Below the pieces are notes generated by a model. That model saw nothing but the letters and a program-made list of their open reading frames with translations, did no database searches and was not told the origin of the DNA. From Gigaspora rosea (lineage: Eukaryota; Glomeromycota; Glomeromycetes; Diversisporales; Gigasporaceae), in contig QKWP01000851.1 of NCBI GenBank assembly GCA_003550325.1, positions 63,299 to 127,298 of the forward strand: a stretch of DNA of 64,000 bases. Reading direction: 5' to 3'. Shown piece after piece: positions 23,401 to 34,939 of the stretch. Within the stretch, counting starts at the first letter, position 1; each line of letters starts with the position of its first letter. Both the position numbers and the translations under genes were made by a program.

Positions 23401-24239
23401 ATTATATCTTAGAAAGTCAAGACTTTTTTCTATTGCGAACGGATAAGAGTCTGGCATGAACAAAATTACCCTTCATAGATATTATATGCACAAATGCCGG
23501 TATTATTGTAAATAATATTCTATTTTAAAAATTCTACAAATTTTTCTATTTAAAACTCGTTGAACAGAATACATATCAATATATATTGCTCAAGTATTAC
23601 AAACTTTGAAATGTGAAACATAGTGCAAAATACGCGACAATAAAGATTTTAATGTTAGAATAATTTTAATGTAAGAAGTAATAGGAAGGTCATTTTTCCA
23701 CTGTAATTTCACTACTTTATTTTAGATCAGGATCATAGGATTATTTTAATTCTGTCATTATCTTGTATTTCTTTTGGTTTTGCAAGTTTCAGATAAGTGT
23801 TGAACAAAGCATATCGCAAGATTTAATAAATCGGTAAATCAGATTGCAAAAAAAAAAAACCGATGTGATTAGAGGGGATTAAAAGAACTTATTATAACGC
23901 GAAGTGAAAATATAATTCATTCGTTGTACTTATTCATGTTTTGTAGAAAGTTAATGCTACCCGAGCGTTTTGATGTATATAAAAAAATTATTTGTGTACA
24001 ATCGGATAATCATTTCCATATTTAGGGCATTCTATCCCGTGATGCGATTCGTTTGCCAAATTAAGTTAATTTAGGCGAAAACAGATAACAGCATATTGTA
24101 AACTGTTTTCTTTTACATAATGTAGTGGCGTGCATAAGTAGTGTAATCGAAACTTCCAAAGTCTGTGCTAGTCACATAAGTTTCAGATTTTAGAGTTATA
24201 TTCAGGTTTTTTTTACAAGCAGGGTAATTTCAATAGTAT

Positions 24240-25160
24240 TAATATATTCTATGATTCTTGAGAAAAAATATGTCGGGATCATGATTAGCCGACATCGCTC
24301 ATACTTTATTTGCTCCTGTAATGTAATCCATATATAGAATAAGTAGATGAACGACGTAGGGATGATGTTTGGTCATAATTTTCGTGATCGATCACATAAG
24401 AGCAGACTAATGTAATTCGGTGGTTTACATTACATTCCTCTTTCAGAAGGTTAGGGTGAAAAAAGAGAATGTATAAATAATAATCTTATCGAAAGAATAT
24501 AAAATAATCTATTGAAAGAATTATGGCATCGGAAATTATCGAATTTCACTCTAATTTTCGTCCCAAACTTGCTCGTCTTTTATATTCATTCATTTTCTTC
24601 TCGAAATCTTTCGGATCCCTTACTTGTTTCAGCCCGACATTATGCCAAACCACTATTTATATATCTAATTTTTTTTTTTACTAAGAGGATGAGTGAAGTC
24701 AAAAGGGGTAATGTAAACCATCGAATTAAATTTATCTCGCTTAATCGATCATACACTACTTTGGTATCATTATGTATAATCGATCAGATCGAACCAAAAG
24801 ATTCATGATCGATTATCAGTGATTCGATCAGATGATCGAGCAAATAAGGTTCGACCTCCATCTTTACACTAAATCTGTGCCTTGTTATTTTTTGTAGGCG
24901 GGTAACCAAATTTTCTAGGTCGACGTTTAACCTTAGTGGCTAGCAGATTCTATAGCAAATTATCAACTGGCATTTTTTACTTAATAAAGGATATGGTTTC
25001 ATTAGTAAAAGTTTTAATGATCTTGGGGCAAAATTGATCAATTCCGATCCAGCCACCCATGATTCTGATGCACTCCGACGTATTCTCATTTGGAATTTTG
25101 GCGCCCCTCTTTCCTGCTTGCAAAAGAACTCTTAGTTTTTGGCAATGATTGTGTAAGCTA
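24240..25160. other. Gene-free stretch
   Basis: Short frames only (e.g. at 24512), with no family resemblance and no paralogue support. Repeated GATCGATCA words near 24385 and 24745-24830. Confidence 0.4.
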
Positions 25161-25280
25161 CCAAATAAAGTAGTTATTTGGCAAATAAAGAAGTTATTTG
25201 CCAAATAAAGAAGTTATTTGTCAAATAAAGAATCTATTTGCTAAATAAAGAAGTTATTTGCCAAATAAAGAAGTTATTTG
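25161..25280 (+). repeat. Minisatellite, six exact-register 20-bp units
   Basis: Consensus CCAAATAAAGAAGTTATTTG; units at 25161, 25181, 25201, 25221, 25241 and 25261, each with 0-3 changes. The unit is itself an imperfect palindrome (CAAATAA…TTATTTG). It is followed by GATTGCCAAATAACC and a second, two-unit repeat of about 45 bp (25305-25390, AAGCATTATCAxxxTAAGCT and GCCGGAT). Confidence 0.95.
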
Positions 25281-25399
25281 ATTGCCAAATAACCTGAGTT
25301 ATTTAGCAGGCATTATCACAATAAGCTGTCGGATGATATATTTAACAAGCATTATCATTGTAAGCTGCCGGATAAAATATTTTACCTTTCGAAACTTGC

Positions 25400-27960
25400 G
25401 TTACTCGTTCAAAAATATTTTGATATGGTTGAAATCATTTTTCATTTAAAACACAAAAGAAGTTATATTAAAACCATTTTGTGCCATAGTTCTTTAAAGT
25501 TTGTATAATATTTCCTTATAATTTATTATGATATTAATAAAATAAAAAAATTGGCCTTCTGAAGATCTTTAGGATTTACATATTTGTAACCATGGCTACC
25601 TGTAGCCGCATTCCAAGCTAACCAAATTAAGATCAGGTGTAATGCAAAATATTTTTTTAAAAAAATTCTTTTGAACCAAAATTTTTAATTTAATTTAAGA
25701 CTATCCAGAAAAATAAATGGCTATGCCAAAAATAAAGAAGTATATGGAGCATTCATTATTCGACAATTTTTGCCCAATAATGTATACGTAAATTATTCAG
25801 CACCTGAAGTGTACAACCTAAGAAAGGAACAGATATTCATATCAGAAGTGTCGACTGGCAAATCATCTTTTGAAAGTATGTAACAAAAAACAAGAAGAAT
25901 TAAATGACGAATAAATTAAAATAAAAATGAATTTTTTTTGAAGTAGATAAAATTAAACCAAGTTGCTGTATATACTCTCAATCTATTAACAAAAATTGAT
26001 ATTTCAAAAAATCTTAAGCTATTAGACGCCATGGATAAAAAATTGAACTATTATTTAGTACTTATTTCTGTTAATTTCATTCTAACTAATTTTATACCGC
26101 AAATGGTCAAAAAAAATTGATTTTGAAATATCCGATTCAATAATTTTCTCGATTTATTTATCGTATGTGCCGTTTTTTTTTTTCTAAGTATATTATATGG
26201 TCTAGGTGCTAAGAAAATAACAATTTTTTCAATTGATATTTTTATATAAGTCAATTTAGAATAAGATTGGATCACTTTTCACTTAAGACACAAAAGTAGT
26301 TGTATTAATAAAATTTACGCATTTTCTTAGATTTATTAATTTTGTCCCTTTTCTCAGCACCTAATCCATATCTTTCAATTTATAAATATCAGATTATTTT
26401 ACAATATTTATAATTTTGATAGCTAATAATTTTCGCATTACCGTTCATACTCCTAAATACAACTCGATTTTAATTGTAATCAATATTTAAGTCATTCGGC
26501 ATGTTCACGTACAAGAGTTTCACTTTATCATCCGATCGTGCAATTGTAATTTTAAAGTGCATTTCATAATCAAAGTTTTAATATATTATAATATTTTCAA
26601 AGCTTTGTTTTACTTATGTATACTCGCTGAAATCATCTATATTAGATTCGAACTAGATGTACACGTAAATCCACTCAACGGTTTCGCATATCATTACATT
26701 TGCATTAATATTCCTTCAACTATCGACACATAAAGGGAGCACGACTCGCTATATTACTCGGAGGAAGGTTCATATTATCAAAGAACCTTCTATTTTATCC
26801 TGCAATAGGAATGTAACATTGGTCGATGACTTGCTTATGTTTCTAATCCTAAACCTAGCGCAAAGTTGCGACATACCAAGAATTAAAACTTTTAAATTAA
26901 TATCATTTACAGAATAAGTAAATTCATAGTGTTAGGAATTTCGCCTCCATTATTTTTAATTAGTCCGGCATATAGTCGGTTTTTGTGATTTACTTTTTTC
27001 AAAACAATACAATTTTGTCAGATTTGCGGATCATTCGATGCTTAGAATCCATTTACCAAGGCCAAAAATTTGCAAATTTGGCCAGAATATCACAAGAATT
27101 GCCTTTTTATGATCATTGGTTGACTATCGCACTTGTTACACGACAGGTTGTTTTGCAATCTAGATATGAAGGGTTTCAAGAAACCTCTCAATTACTACCG
27201 CACGACAAAAAAACACCATGAGACTAGATGAGACTCAAGAATCGTTCATGAATATTTAGTCTGATCCTAGTAATTATTTCAGCAGAATCAAAATGGCTTT
27301 CATTTATTTAATTTTGATTCTTTAGAATACTGGGAGAAGACTTCACATCTCAGCCTTTTGAGTTTACACCATAAGAATTTCTCAAAAAAGAAATTGAGTA
27401 TTTACGTTACAAGTGAAAACGATCCAGTTTTTCTGCGATCGTAACTAATCAGAATGGCACCTGTTTATTTATTTTTTTTTTTTTTTGTAGAACTTGAGTG
27501 AAATGTTTTTTTGAATGTCATAAGGGCAATATTGTACTATTGCAGAAGCTATACTTGAGTTTAATCGGACATGTCTTTAACACATAACCCATCAGAAGAG
27601 GAGGTCAATCAACTCCGATTATGCATTTTGATCAGTAAACGGTGCAAAATTTGCCTTTGCATTTGCATGCATGAATTCGTATATAATGAGACACTCAATA
27701 CTGGTTTAATTTGATACAACAACTTTGTTCATTATTAATCTTAAAATCCCGAGACGAATATTTAAAATGAATTTACAATTGTCTGGGACTCCTGACAAAA
27801 ACTAGCCGAATGATTTTTCAGCTGATTCGATTCGATTAAATTGTGATTTTAGCATAAAAGATAATAGATTCAATAACAGATAGATTTATATCTATACGTT
27901 ATTTAAGATCAGATGACTAATATAAATACTTATTATACTGCCCTGTATGGCGATATGATA
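25400..27960. other. 2.5-kb stretch without a recognisable gene
   Basis: Frames such as 26985-27221 (78 aa) show no domain, signal or paralogue. A small hairpin GAAGGTTC/GAACCTTC lies at about 26765-26791. A copy of the short CGGCTGAAAAATCATTC family lies at about 27770-27835 on the minus strand. Confidence 0.4.
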
Positions 27961-28377
27961 CTTCAAAGCATCTTCCCTGGCAAATAATTGAAAAAAAAAT
28001 CTAAAAGGTTTATCAGTTCGAAAATTGCAAAGCGCTTGGTGTTAGGATCTGCAAGCGTTCCAAAGATATTGATATATTCCCGACAAATATTTATAAATCT
28101 TGAATTTTTTTTGGACAGATTCATATCTAAATTTTGAATATTAGCACCTATTCGTGTAATATTTATTGTAAAAAGTCTAATTAATTCCGCCGTTTTTTTG
28201 ATATTTCTTATCAATTTTCGTACAAAAAACATAAAACATATTGGGTATGTATTCAATTGAAAATTAATAATGTTAAATTATAATAGTGTTGCATGTAATA
28301 TAATATAAAGTTATTTATTTTCATTCATTCATAGTTACAATAGTTACAATGTTTTGTATATTCTAAAGAAAATAAAA

Positions 28378-29918
28378 CTACCCATTTTTAGAAATTTGAA
28401 ATACCTTATATTCATCAACACTAAACTTGCAATTACGTTTCTGATTAAATTTTGATATGCATATGGTTTTGGATTCCAATTATAATTGCAAAAAGAATCC
28501 TCTTGAGAATTAATTCCAAAGTCAAAACCACCAAACCATGGACCATGTGATATTCTACCATACCAGATTGCCTTTGATGTATCACTTACGCGACTAAGGA
28601 TAGATTGATTCATATTTCCATTTTTTAAAGAAAAAAAAAGCTATCGGCTGTTGTTGCATATTCACAATCATTATCACCAAGTTTCCAAATAAGAGGATTA
28701 TAACCACCAAGTATTTCATTCGTACTATTAATCTTTACAACAACCACAGTACCAGGTACATTATCACATAGTTTATGAAACACTTCACCTGTAAACCCAT
28801 CTCTATTGCCTCTAAGTAAAAGTTTAAATTTATATTGAATTTCTGTAGTATCGTAAATTGTTGAACGTCGCGTCGGTCAATCCATGATGAAATCATTGCT
28901 GCGTGCTCTATGGTAATAATGGAAGATGATGGTGTAATAATAGATACTTTACGAAGAGGAAGTTGTACAGTGGCTTTTTTGCGAGGAGGTAAAATTAGAG
29001 AAGTTATAGACATGTCTGGGTCTAAATGTTTTGCTAGAATATCGTCCCATACGTTCTTTTCAAGGATTTTATAATAAGGTTTAATTTTCCTTAAAACATC
29101 TTTACTAGAAATTTCAAAATATCTAACGTGAGGAAGACAGTTTAAAAGAGTATTTCTTAAAGATTTAAAGTTCTCATCTGTCCATTCTCCAAGGTTAGAT
29201 GGTAGATCTGGAGTTCTGACTTTTCCCCATAGAATAACTTTATCCCAAATTTCAGATTCTTCCATTTGCAAATCATCTCGTTTTAAAAGAGAAAGCAAAG
29301 CATTCTCTTGAAGAGTATTAAAATCATCCGAGTTAAAAATCATACTCGGATGTTATAATTGCAAAATTGTTGTAAAGCTTTAAATTTCTCATTATCGAAG
29401 CTCATTTGATAAATTCGAGAAAAATTTAAACGAAGCCATGATGCATTATTATTAATAAGATGAGACTGAAGATGTTCTACTAATTCTGTAATCTCAAATT
29501 CATTGACAACGATTAATAAGTCAAATATGACTGAAACTTCAAAACTTTCTAATGAAACTATGCCACTGTAGATATATCTATATCATATCGCAAATAACAA
29601 TAAAAAAAAGTCAAATTCTTATTATTTTGCATCCGAATTAAACCAATATGGTATTGACATAATAATTTACCTAATAATAATATCAAATATTTTGACAGTT
29701 TGGTTTGGTAGTTTATGTTCAATAACGTTATTTTTCTTAGTCACATTTGTTAATTTTTGACGAAAGTACAATGAACGTTGATAAAGGATTGCTGAATGTG
29801 CTTTGAAAAGTTGGATGTTTGGTTGATTACCAATTTCAATCATTACATTATAATCATATGCACTTTCAAGAAGTTGTGTAAAATTTTGTGAAAGTTGGTC
29901 AAGGTTCTTTATGCTCAT
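28378..29918 (-). pseudogene. BTB-BACK-TLDc protein, frameshifted
   Basis: Domain order is complete. BTB from ATG 29918 (MSIKNLDQLSQNFTQLLES, YNVMIEIG, LFKAHSAIL) is spliced GT-AG over about 29670-29573 into RYIYSGIVSLESFEVSVIFD. BACK follows (about 29343-29060: LLSLLKRDDLQMEESEIWDK, WGK, EWTD, CLPHVRYFEIS). TLDc follows (IITIEHAAMISSWI, then FKLLLRGNRDGFTGEVFHKL, NEILGGYNPLIW, SFFFSLKN, GPWFGGFDFG). Frame breaks fall near 29345 (about 10 nt fewer than the family spacing between BTB and BACK), near 28865 (start of TLDc) and near 28445 (before KFSVDEYKVFQISKNG and stop TAG 28378-28380). Such proteins are thought to be cullin-3 adaptor-like with a TLDc domain; this copy is probably dead unless the three indels are sequence errors. 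Confidence 0.85.
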
Positions 29919-29924
29919 TTGCAA

Positions 29925-31472
29925 TTCCGGAGAATAAAATACTGTATTTGATAACGTAATATAGCGTTTGCAGTGTATGACAAAAGGCTAAATCGGCAAC
30001 TCTGAGTTTACAAATTTCTCCACAAGTTACCATTGGTTAAATGCAAATCTCATTTTTCATTGATAATCACTTCATCGAGCAATTGTAATAATTACGTTTT
30101 ATTAAATTTTTTTTAAATGCTGCATTTCACTTTTTAATATTAACGTTTGGTAATTCTATTTTACGATAAAACAGTTTGAGAGCTCTCTTTTTAGCAACTC
30201 TTCGAATTCTTAAATACAATAAAAAATAAATAATGCACGATACCAATCGTACAGTATTAAATGCTTTTTTTTTTTTTTGAATATTAAATTATCTATTATA
30301 CAGTATCGTGTTAGTTTTATTAATGATTTAAACACCCAGATTGTAAAATAATCGATATTATACAAAAATGACTTTTAGTTTTATTACTTTATTATACGGA
30401 TCATGTTTAAATTAATAACTTAATCAGATCGGCTGAAAAATCATTCTGTAAATTTTTACAGGTGTCCTAGGAATTATGACAATGACTGTAATTGCTGTTT
30501 CTAAGCTTCTTAATATAAATGTTGTAAGTGGGAATTGAATTTAAGCGCATTCAGAATTTTATATTAAACCATCATTTCCGAGCTAATGTATCATATACCA
30601 TAAACCTAACTTAACTTGAATCGACCTAAATTCCGTTCCTATTTACTGATTAACGCAGTAATTCCGTTTCTATTTATAACATATATATTTGTTCGTGAAA
30701 TTAATGCAATAACTTTTTAACCCTTGATATTGTGTATTTTAACATAAATATACATCGTTTAAATGATTTTTACACAGATTCTGAAAGTTTCTAAAAGTAG
30801 TTTTGGCGAAACCATTTAAATGTTGCACTAATTTATTATAGTTATTTTGCTGATTAATTGTAATCTAAAGCTGAATATTTTTGGTTAAGTATTAAGAAGA
30901 AATGCATTTTGGACATTATATTCTGAATTTTAGGGTAGATCTTTCATAAAATGTGGCGGAAATAATTAAAATTTGCATTAATAATGAATTGTAACAATTT
31001 CTTTGTCATATTTTAGCGAATGGTGCGCGCATACAGATATATATTGTACGTATGTTGTACGTATATATGTATCAGGTATGTACTGTACGTACGTAAATTT
31101 TTTTAATGCACTCTAGATACATCTAATAAATTAAGATTTCACATTTAAATAATTCAACGAATATTATTTACTAAAAAGGAAATATATATTAAATTTTTTG
31201 ATTTATAACGAAATAAGGAAAATCTTATTATTATTCTTATATTTTTTTTTTATTTGCGTGATTAACAACCACTTTTTTTTATAAATTTAAAGCTTTTTTT
31301 TTTTTTAGCTTTTTTACACATTTTCATGACAATTTAAAAATTTACGCGTTCTTTAGACATCTCTGATAATTAATCATTTTCCACAATCATTAAACATTTC
31401 ATATTCATTAATACTATAGATACTTTAACAATCAATTTACATTATTATATTAATTAATATTTTAAAATCATC
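29925..31472. other. Intergenic region between BTB-TLDc relic and Cys-rich gene
   Basis: No gene. Holds a short dispersed repeat at 30425-30510 and a TGTACGTA-rich segment at 31045-31095 (GTACGTATGTTGTACGTA, GTACTGTACGTACGTA). Long T/A runs at 31220-31310. Confidence 0.5.
30425..30510 (+). repeat. Short dispersed repeat, CGGCTGAAAAATCATTC family
   Basis: CGGCTGAAAAATCATTCTGT, AAATTTTTACAGGTGTCCTA and GAATTATGACAATGACTGTA match, in order, a segment at about 51098-51165 (same strand) and the inverse of about 27770-27835. The three sites are otherwise unrelated. Confidence 0.6.
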
Positions 31473-32018
31473 ATGAAAAAAATTTTTATTCAAGTATTTG
31501 CTCTCAAAGTTATAATTTTCTGTTTCACTTTAACTTTTGCCAAGTCAGATCAAAAAGTCCCGAGAGCTTTTTCAAATAATACATACCATCAACTTACGTC
31601 AAGTTTAACATCAAACTTAGTAAACAACTCTACTTATCTAAGCAATTCTGTCTCATGTGGAGGCGACTATTATTGTAATTCAGGTTATACTTGTCAATCA
31701 GGTAATATGTGCTGTCCAAGTGGCTCTAGTAAATGTGGGAGTGGATGTTGCGATGAAGATTGCCAACTTAATAATGTATGCTGTCCATCTGGCTCTACTG
31801 CATGTGGCGACAAGTATGGCGGATGCTGTAAAATAGGTACATATTGTTCATCAACAGATGGCATGTGTAGTTGTATTGGTTCTTGTAGTAGTAGTAGCAG
31901 TAGCAGTAAAAGTAGCAGTAGCAATTTCAGTGGTAGCAGTAGTAATCATAATAGTTGCAAGATCTCAATGCGTTTATTGACTGCAATTTCAGTATTAATT
32001 TATGTGTATTTGTTATAG
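31473..32018 (+). CDS. Secreted Cys-rich, Ser-rich, probably GPI-anchored protein
   Basis: Single-exon frame of 181 aa with ATG at 31473. Residues 1-23 are a signal peptide (MKKIFIQVFALKVII…, likely cut after TFA). Residues 24-61 are Ser/Thr/Asn-rich with NNT and NNST glycosylation sites. Residues 62-139 hold 18 cysteines with repeated CCPSGS and GCC elements (NMCCPSGSSKCGSGCC, NVCCPSGSTACG, GGCC), which recalls granulin-type or hevein-like disulphide folds. A run of serines (138-157) follows. The C end is hydrophobic (MRLLTAISVLIYVYLL) after a small-residue region, as in GPI attachment signals. Inferred place: plasma membrane or cell wall surface. A small secreted Cys-rich protein could be a wall protein or an effector-like molecule; sequence alone does not choose. 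No frame lesion; Ser codons AGT/AGC are repetitive (TAGTAG runs), suggesting slippage growth of that tract. Confidence 0.85.
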   Translation: MKKIFIQVFALKVIIFCFTLTFAKSDQKVPRAFSNNTYHQLTSSLTSNLVNNSTYLSNSVSCGGDYYCNSGYTCQSGNMCCPSGSSKCGSGCCDEDCQLNNVCCPSGSTACGDKYGGCCKIGTYCSSTDGMCSCIGSCSSSSSSSKSSSSNFSGSSSNHNSCKISMRLLTAISVLIYVYLL

Positions 32019-32187
32019 AACTTTAGTCTTCTTATGAAAATTAATTCAGATAAAGTACTAAACAAAATTATTACAATTTTTGATAATTTCATTTAATATG
32101 GTTTATAATAGAATTTGATAAATAGTTGGTTAAAACAATATAATTTATATATCTTATTATATTAACTAAAGAATCTGTAGCAAATAA

Positions 32188-32690
32188 TTATATTTTTTTC
32201 CTAGGTTTAATTATAACTTTTAATTCTTGGCAAGCTGTAATAGCCGCAGATTTAATTTTTAAATCTTCATCCATATTACTTAATTCAAAATCATAATTTC
32301 CTAAACCAAAGTCATCAAAGAAAGTAATTCAATCATTGCTAATTTTCTACCTGGACATATACGAAGTCCACCACCAAAAATAGTATAAGAAAATTTATTT
32401 TTTGATATTATTGTATCATCAATATCAATAATATCATTATTAATCTCAGTATTATGATAAAATCGATCAGGATTATAAATTTCAGGATTATCCCAATAAT
32501 CTTCATGTAAATGTAAGCTAATAATATTAATAGAAAAATATTGACCTTTTTCCCATTTATAACCTGCTATTTCACAAGTATCAGTTGAATATCTAGTTAT
32601 ACTATTTACAGCTGGTGTTAATCGATTCGTTTCCATGATTACAGCTTCNTTTTATCCCATCAAAATTTTATATAGAAAAATTAAATTAAA
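32188..32690 (-). pseudogene. Cytochrome P450, C-terminal part
   Basis: Contains the K-helix ExxR (METNRLTP, 32636 downward), the PERF-like NPDRFYHN and the haem loop FGGGLRICPGRKLAM with its Cys ligand. A frame break after AMIELLSL leads to FFDDFGLGNYDFELSNMDED and IKPRKKI with TAA at 32188-32190. Upstream of METNR the frame meets a stop (about 32645-32650, next to the ambiguous base n). The I-helix and central part are missing; the N-terminal part lies at 33969-34850 on the same strand, about 1.3 kb upstream in gene sense. Confidence 0.85.
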
Positions 32691-32704
32691 ATAAGTATAA
32701 TTAA

Positions 32705-33350
32705 CATTCTAATCTATCTATATACTTCAATTCTGGATCTGTTCGCTTTAACATTTTTGATTGGTCGCATCAGAAAAATGTGACCTAAATGTAGGAAAAC
32801 TAACAGAAATACGTAAGATGATTATGACTATTATCATGGTCGAGTAATTATTATAACATTCGTGTAATTATTATGTCATTTGTTAATGCCCTTATTAATG
32901 CGTTTAAACAACACAAAATCGTGAACGTGAATTTTCCAAAATTTTCCAAATTTACTTTTGTTGTTTGATTGCCTAATATTTACAAACGATTTTGGCTAAA
33001 AAGTTCACGAATATGAAAACGTTTTGTATAATGGTCTCAAGTTCAAGAATAAGTGCAAGTGCAAGAACAAGTGCAAGACATGACAAATGCTCCGCCATAG
33101 ATTAAAACATATGATTAATAAAAAAAAAGTGAATATATTAGCGAATATCAATAAAATGTTACATTCAACCAAATATTTAGATGATTGATTTCTAGAATTT
33201 TTGGTCGGAATTTTTGCCGCCAAGATTATCTGATAATTAAATAATTTTCTCAGTGACTCGTAGTTTTATGCCGAACTATCAACCAATAAAATTACGGTAT
33301 ATGTTCAAAAGGTGACCAATGTGCTAAAACTAATATAGCAATATAAGGTT
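32705..33350 (+). repeat. Dispersed repeat M, copy inside the P450 gene
   Basis: Matches the inverse of 39885-40035 (TTTTTGATTGG, AAAAATGTGACCTAAATGT, GGAAAACTAACAG) and then the inverse of 38985-39330 (AATAAGTGCAAGTGCAAG, GAATATATTAGC, GTGCTAAAACTAATATAGCA). The two matching blocks are contiguous here but about 0.5 kb apart in the other copy. Confidence 0.75.
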
Positions 33351-33399
33351 TTCTTTTTGCAACACTTATTTTAAAAATTGGCATTCACCAATAAAACTA

Positions 33400-33960
33400 A
33401 GCTGCATATTATCTGTTATTGCTTTGTAACAAGCTTTTTATAGGTTAGCTTATACTAATTCAAACTAACACGATATATTGCAATTACTGGTATAGCGAAC
33501 AAATTTCGTAATAGAATTTTTTATAAAAACTCTTGACAAAAATCACAATAATTCTAGTAAAAACTGGCTCAACCATACTGAAATAGAGTGTGAATTCTGT
33601 GGCAGAATTTTGTAATAACATAATTTGAATACAAATCAACTCAATCTTAACCATATACTGTAGTTAATAGAATAGTATGTTCAGTAACAGAATTTTTTTG
33701 TGACGACTCAATGCAAATTAGCTCGCATATTTATGAAATATTATATAATGCGAATTTACAGATTTTAACTAAGATTCTAAAGTTTTATACAAAGCTCCCG
33801 ACGGGTCAGGTGTCAAATTATATAAGGTAAGCAACGATGAAGTTTACAATTAGCTAAAGGCAAAATCATATTGGGAATCTATATGTAGTATCTTTATTTA
33901 GATATATTATCAATAATAAAGATAAAAATTAAAAAATTTTTTTATCATGCGGTATCATGC
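33400..33960. repeat. Degenerate satellite (GTAACAGAATTTTT units)
   Basis: Units such as GTAATAGAATTTTTTATAA and CAGTAACAGAATTTTTTTGTG with CAATCTTAACCATATACTG between. The same words recur at 58790-59060 and 62860-63160. This forms the rest of the insertion that splits the P450. Confidence 0.45.
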
Positions 33961-33968
33961 GCGTTTTA

Positions 33969-34850
33969 TATATCATGCGCATTTTTCCCATCTCTAATTA
34001 TATCATCAAGTCTTTTAAATAAATTATCTCGATTTTTTAATAAAGGAGTTGCTTTTTTCTTAATAAATGGATTATAATGACGCATGAATGAACTTATGCT
34101 CATAAATATTGTAACTCCAAGAGCATGATTTCGAATTTCATTTATAAATTTATTTGAATTCTCAATTAATTCATTTGGTAATTGAACTTTGTTTGTACTA
34201 ATAGAATTATAATAAGAAGCCATTGAATAAGATCGTTCACCAGTAATCAATGTTACAATCATATCATAAGAAAATCTATGAAACCATTGTGAAAAATCAA
34301 CTTCAAGTGTACATTCATGTTCATCACTTGATATATTATTTGCAATAGATTTCCAATAATTTTCCAATTCTTCAAAAAGTTTACATGACCACAAGACTGC
34401 ATCATTTTTAAAACTTGGTGTTAAAATTGCTTGTGTAAAAAATTGATGATTAAATCTCCAATTTTTTAAATCATTATTAAATAATAATCCTTTATTTAAT
34501 ACATTAAGTTCTTTTAATCCTTGTGCTTGATGTGTTCTTGCTGAAAATGTGGTATGTTTTATTGAAGTTGAAAATATTTTTTCAATATCTTCTGATCGTG
34601 ATAATATAATTCTTCGATGTCCACCCAAATAAACTTCACAAATTCCACCATATTTTTTCTTAAATGACATATTAAACTCTCTTACATCTCCTTTAAAATC
34701 AAGTTCATTTTGAAAAAATGGTAATGGTAAAGGTCCAGGAAGAGGGTTAGGACGAGTAAAATATTTGTAATAAAATTGAAAAACATAAACAAATAAAATA
34801 AATGTAATGGAAAAAAGAAAATCCGTGAATTTGAAGTTTTCAAAAAACAT
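33969..34850 (-). pseudogene. Cytochrome P450, N-terminal part
   Basis: ATG at 34850 (MFFENFKF) opens a membrane anchor (FLFSITFILFVYVFQFYYKY) and a proline-rich hinge (RPNPLPGPLPLPFF), as in microsomal P450s. The C-helix region NDLKNWRFNHQFFTQAI is present. About 290 residues remain, reading to RLDDIIR; then a few unrelated codons and stop TAA. The oxygen-binding I-helix is absent. It evidently belongs with the C-terminal piece at 32188-32690; the gene is split by about 1.28 kb of foreign DNA including a dispersed repeat, so it cannot make an enzyme. Confidence 0.85.
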
Positions 34851-34939
34851 GTTAATTTCAATTATAATAATTATTTTAATTATTTGGATAAGGATAATTA
34901 AAATAAATTTAAGCTGAAAATAAAACTTACTCACATATA

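Larger units (their letters stand above)
17740..24000. repeat. Tandem duplication of about 3.25 kb containing a kelch gene
   Basis: Both units carry the same order: a leader with AATTACTCGATCAGA (17727 and 20969), TTATTAGAGCAATACTAG (17998 and 21440), AATATAAGATGAAATAAACC (about 18457 and 21630), the kelch gene, and an upstream CATTCGTxGTAxTTATTCA (about 20581 and 23917). The duplication therefore covers gene plus flanks, not a retrocopy; introns are kept in both. Confidence 0.85.

Noticed and set aside
25161-25280. CRISPR-like array
   Set aside because: The 20-bp units are contiguous with no spacers, and the genome is eukaryotic.
26985-27221. 78-aa plus-strand frame
   Set aside because: No domain, signal peptide or repeat support.
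27963-28256. 97-aa minus-strand frame downstream of the BTB-TLDc gene
   Set aside because: No recognisable domain, paralogue or splice context; a chance AT-rich frame remains likely.
31694-31924. Antisense frame starting with a leucine run
   Set aside because: It is the complement of the serine-repeat tract of the Cys-rich gene, which has the signal peptide and Cys pattern.
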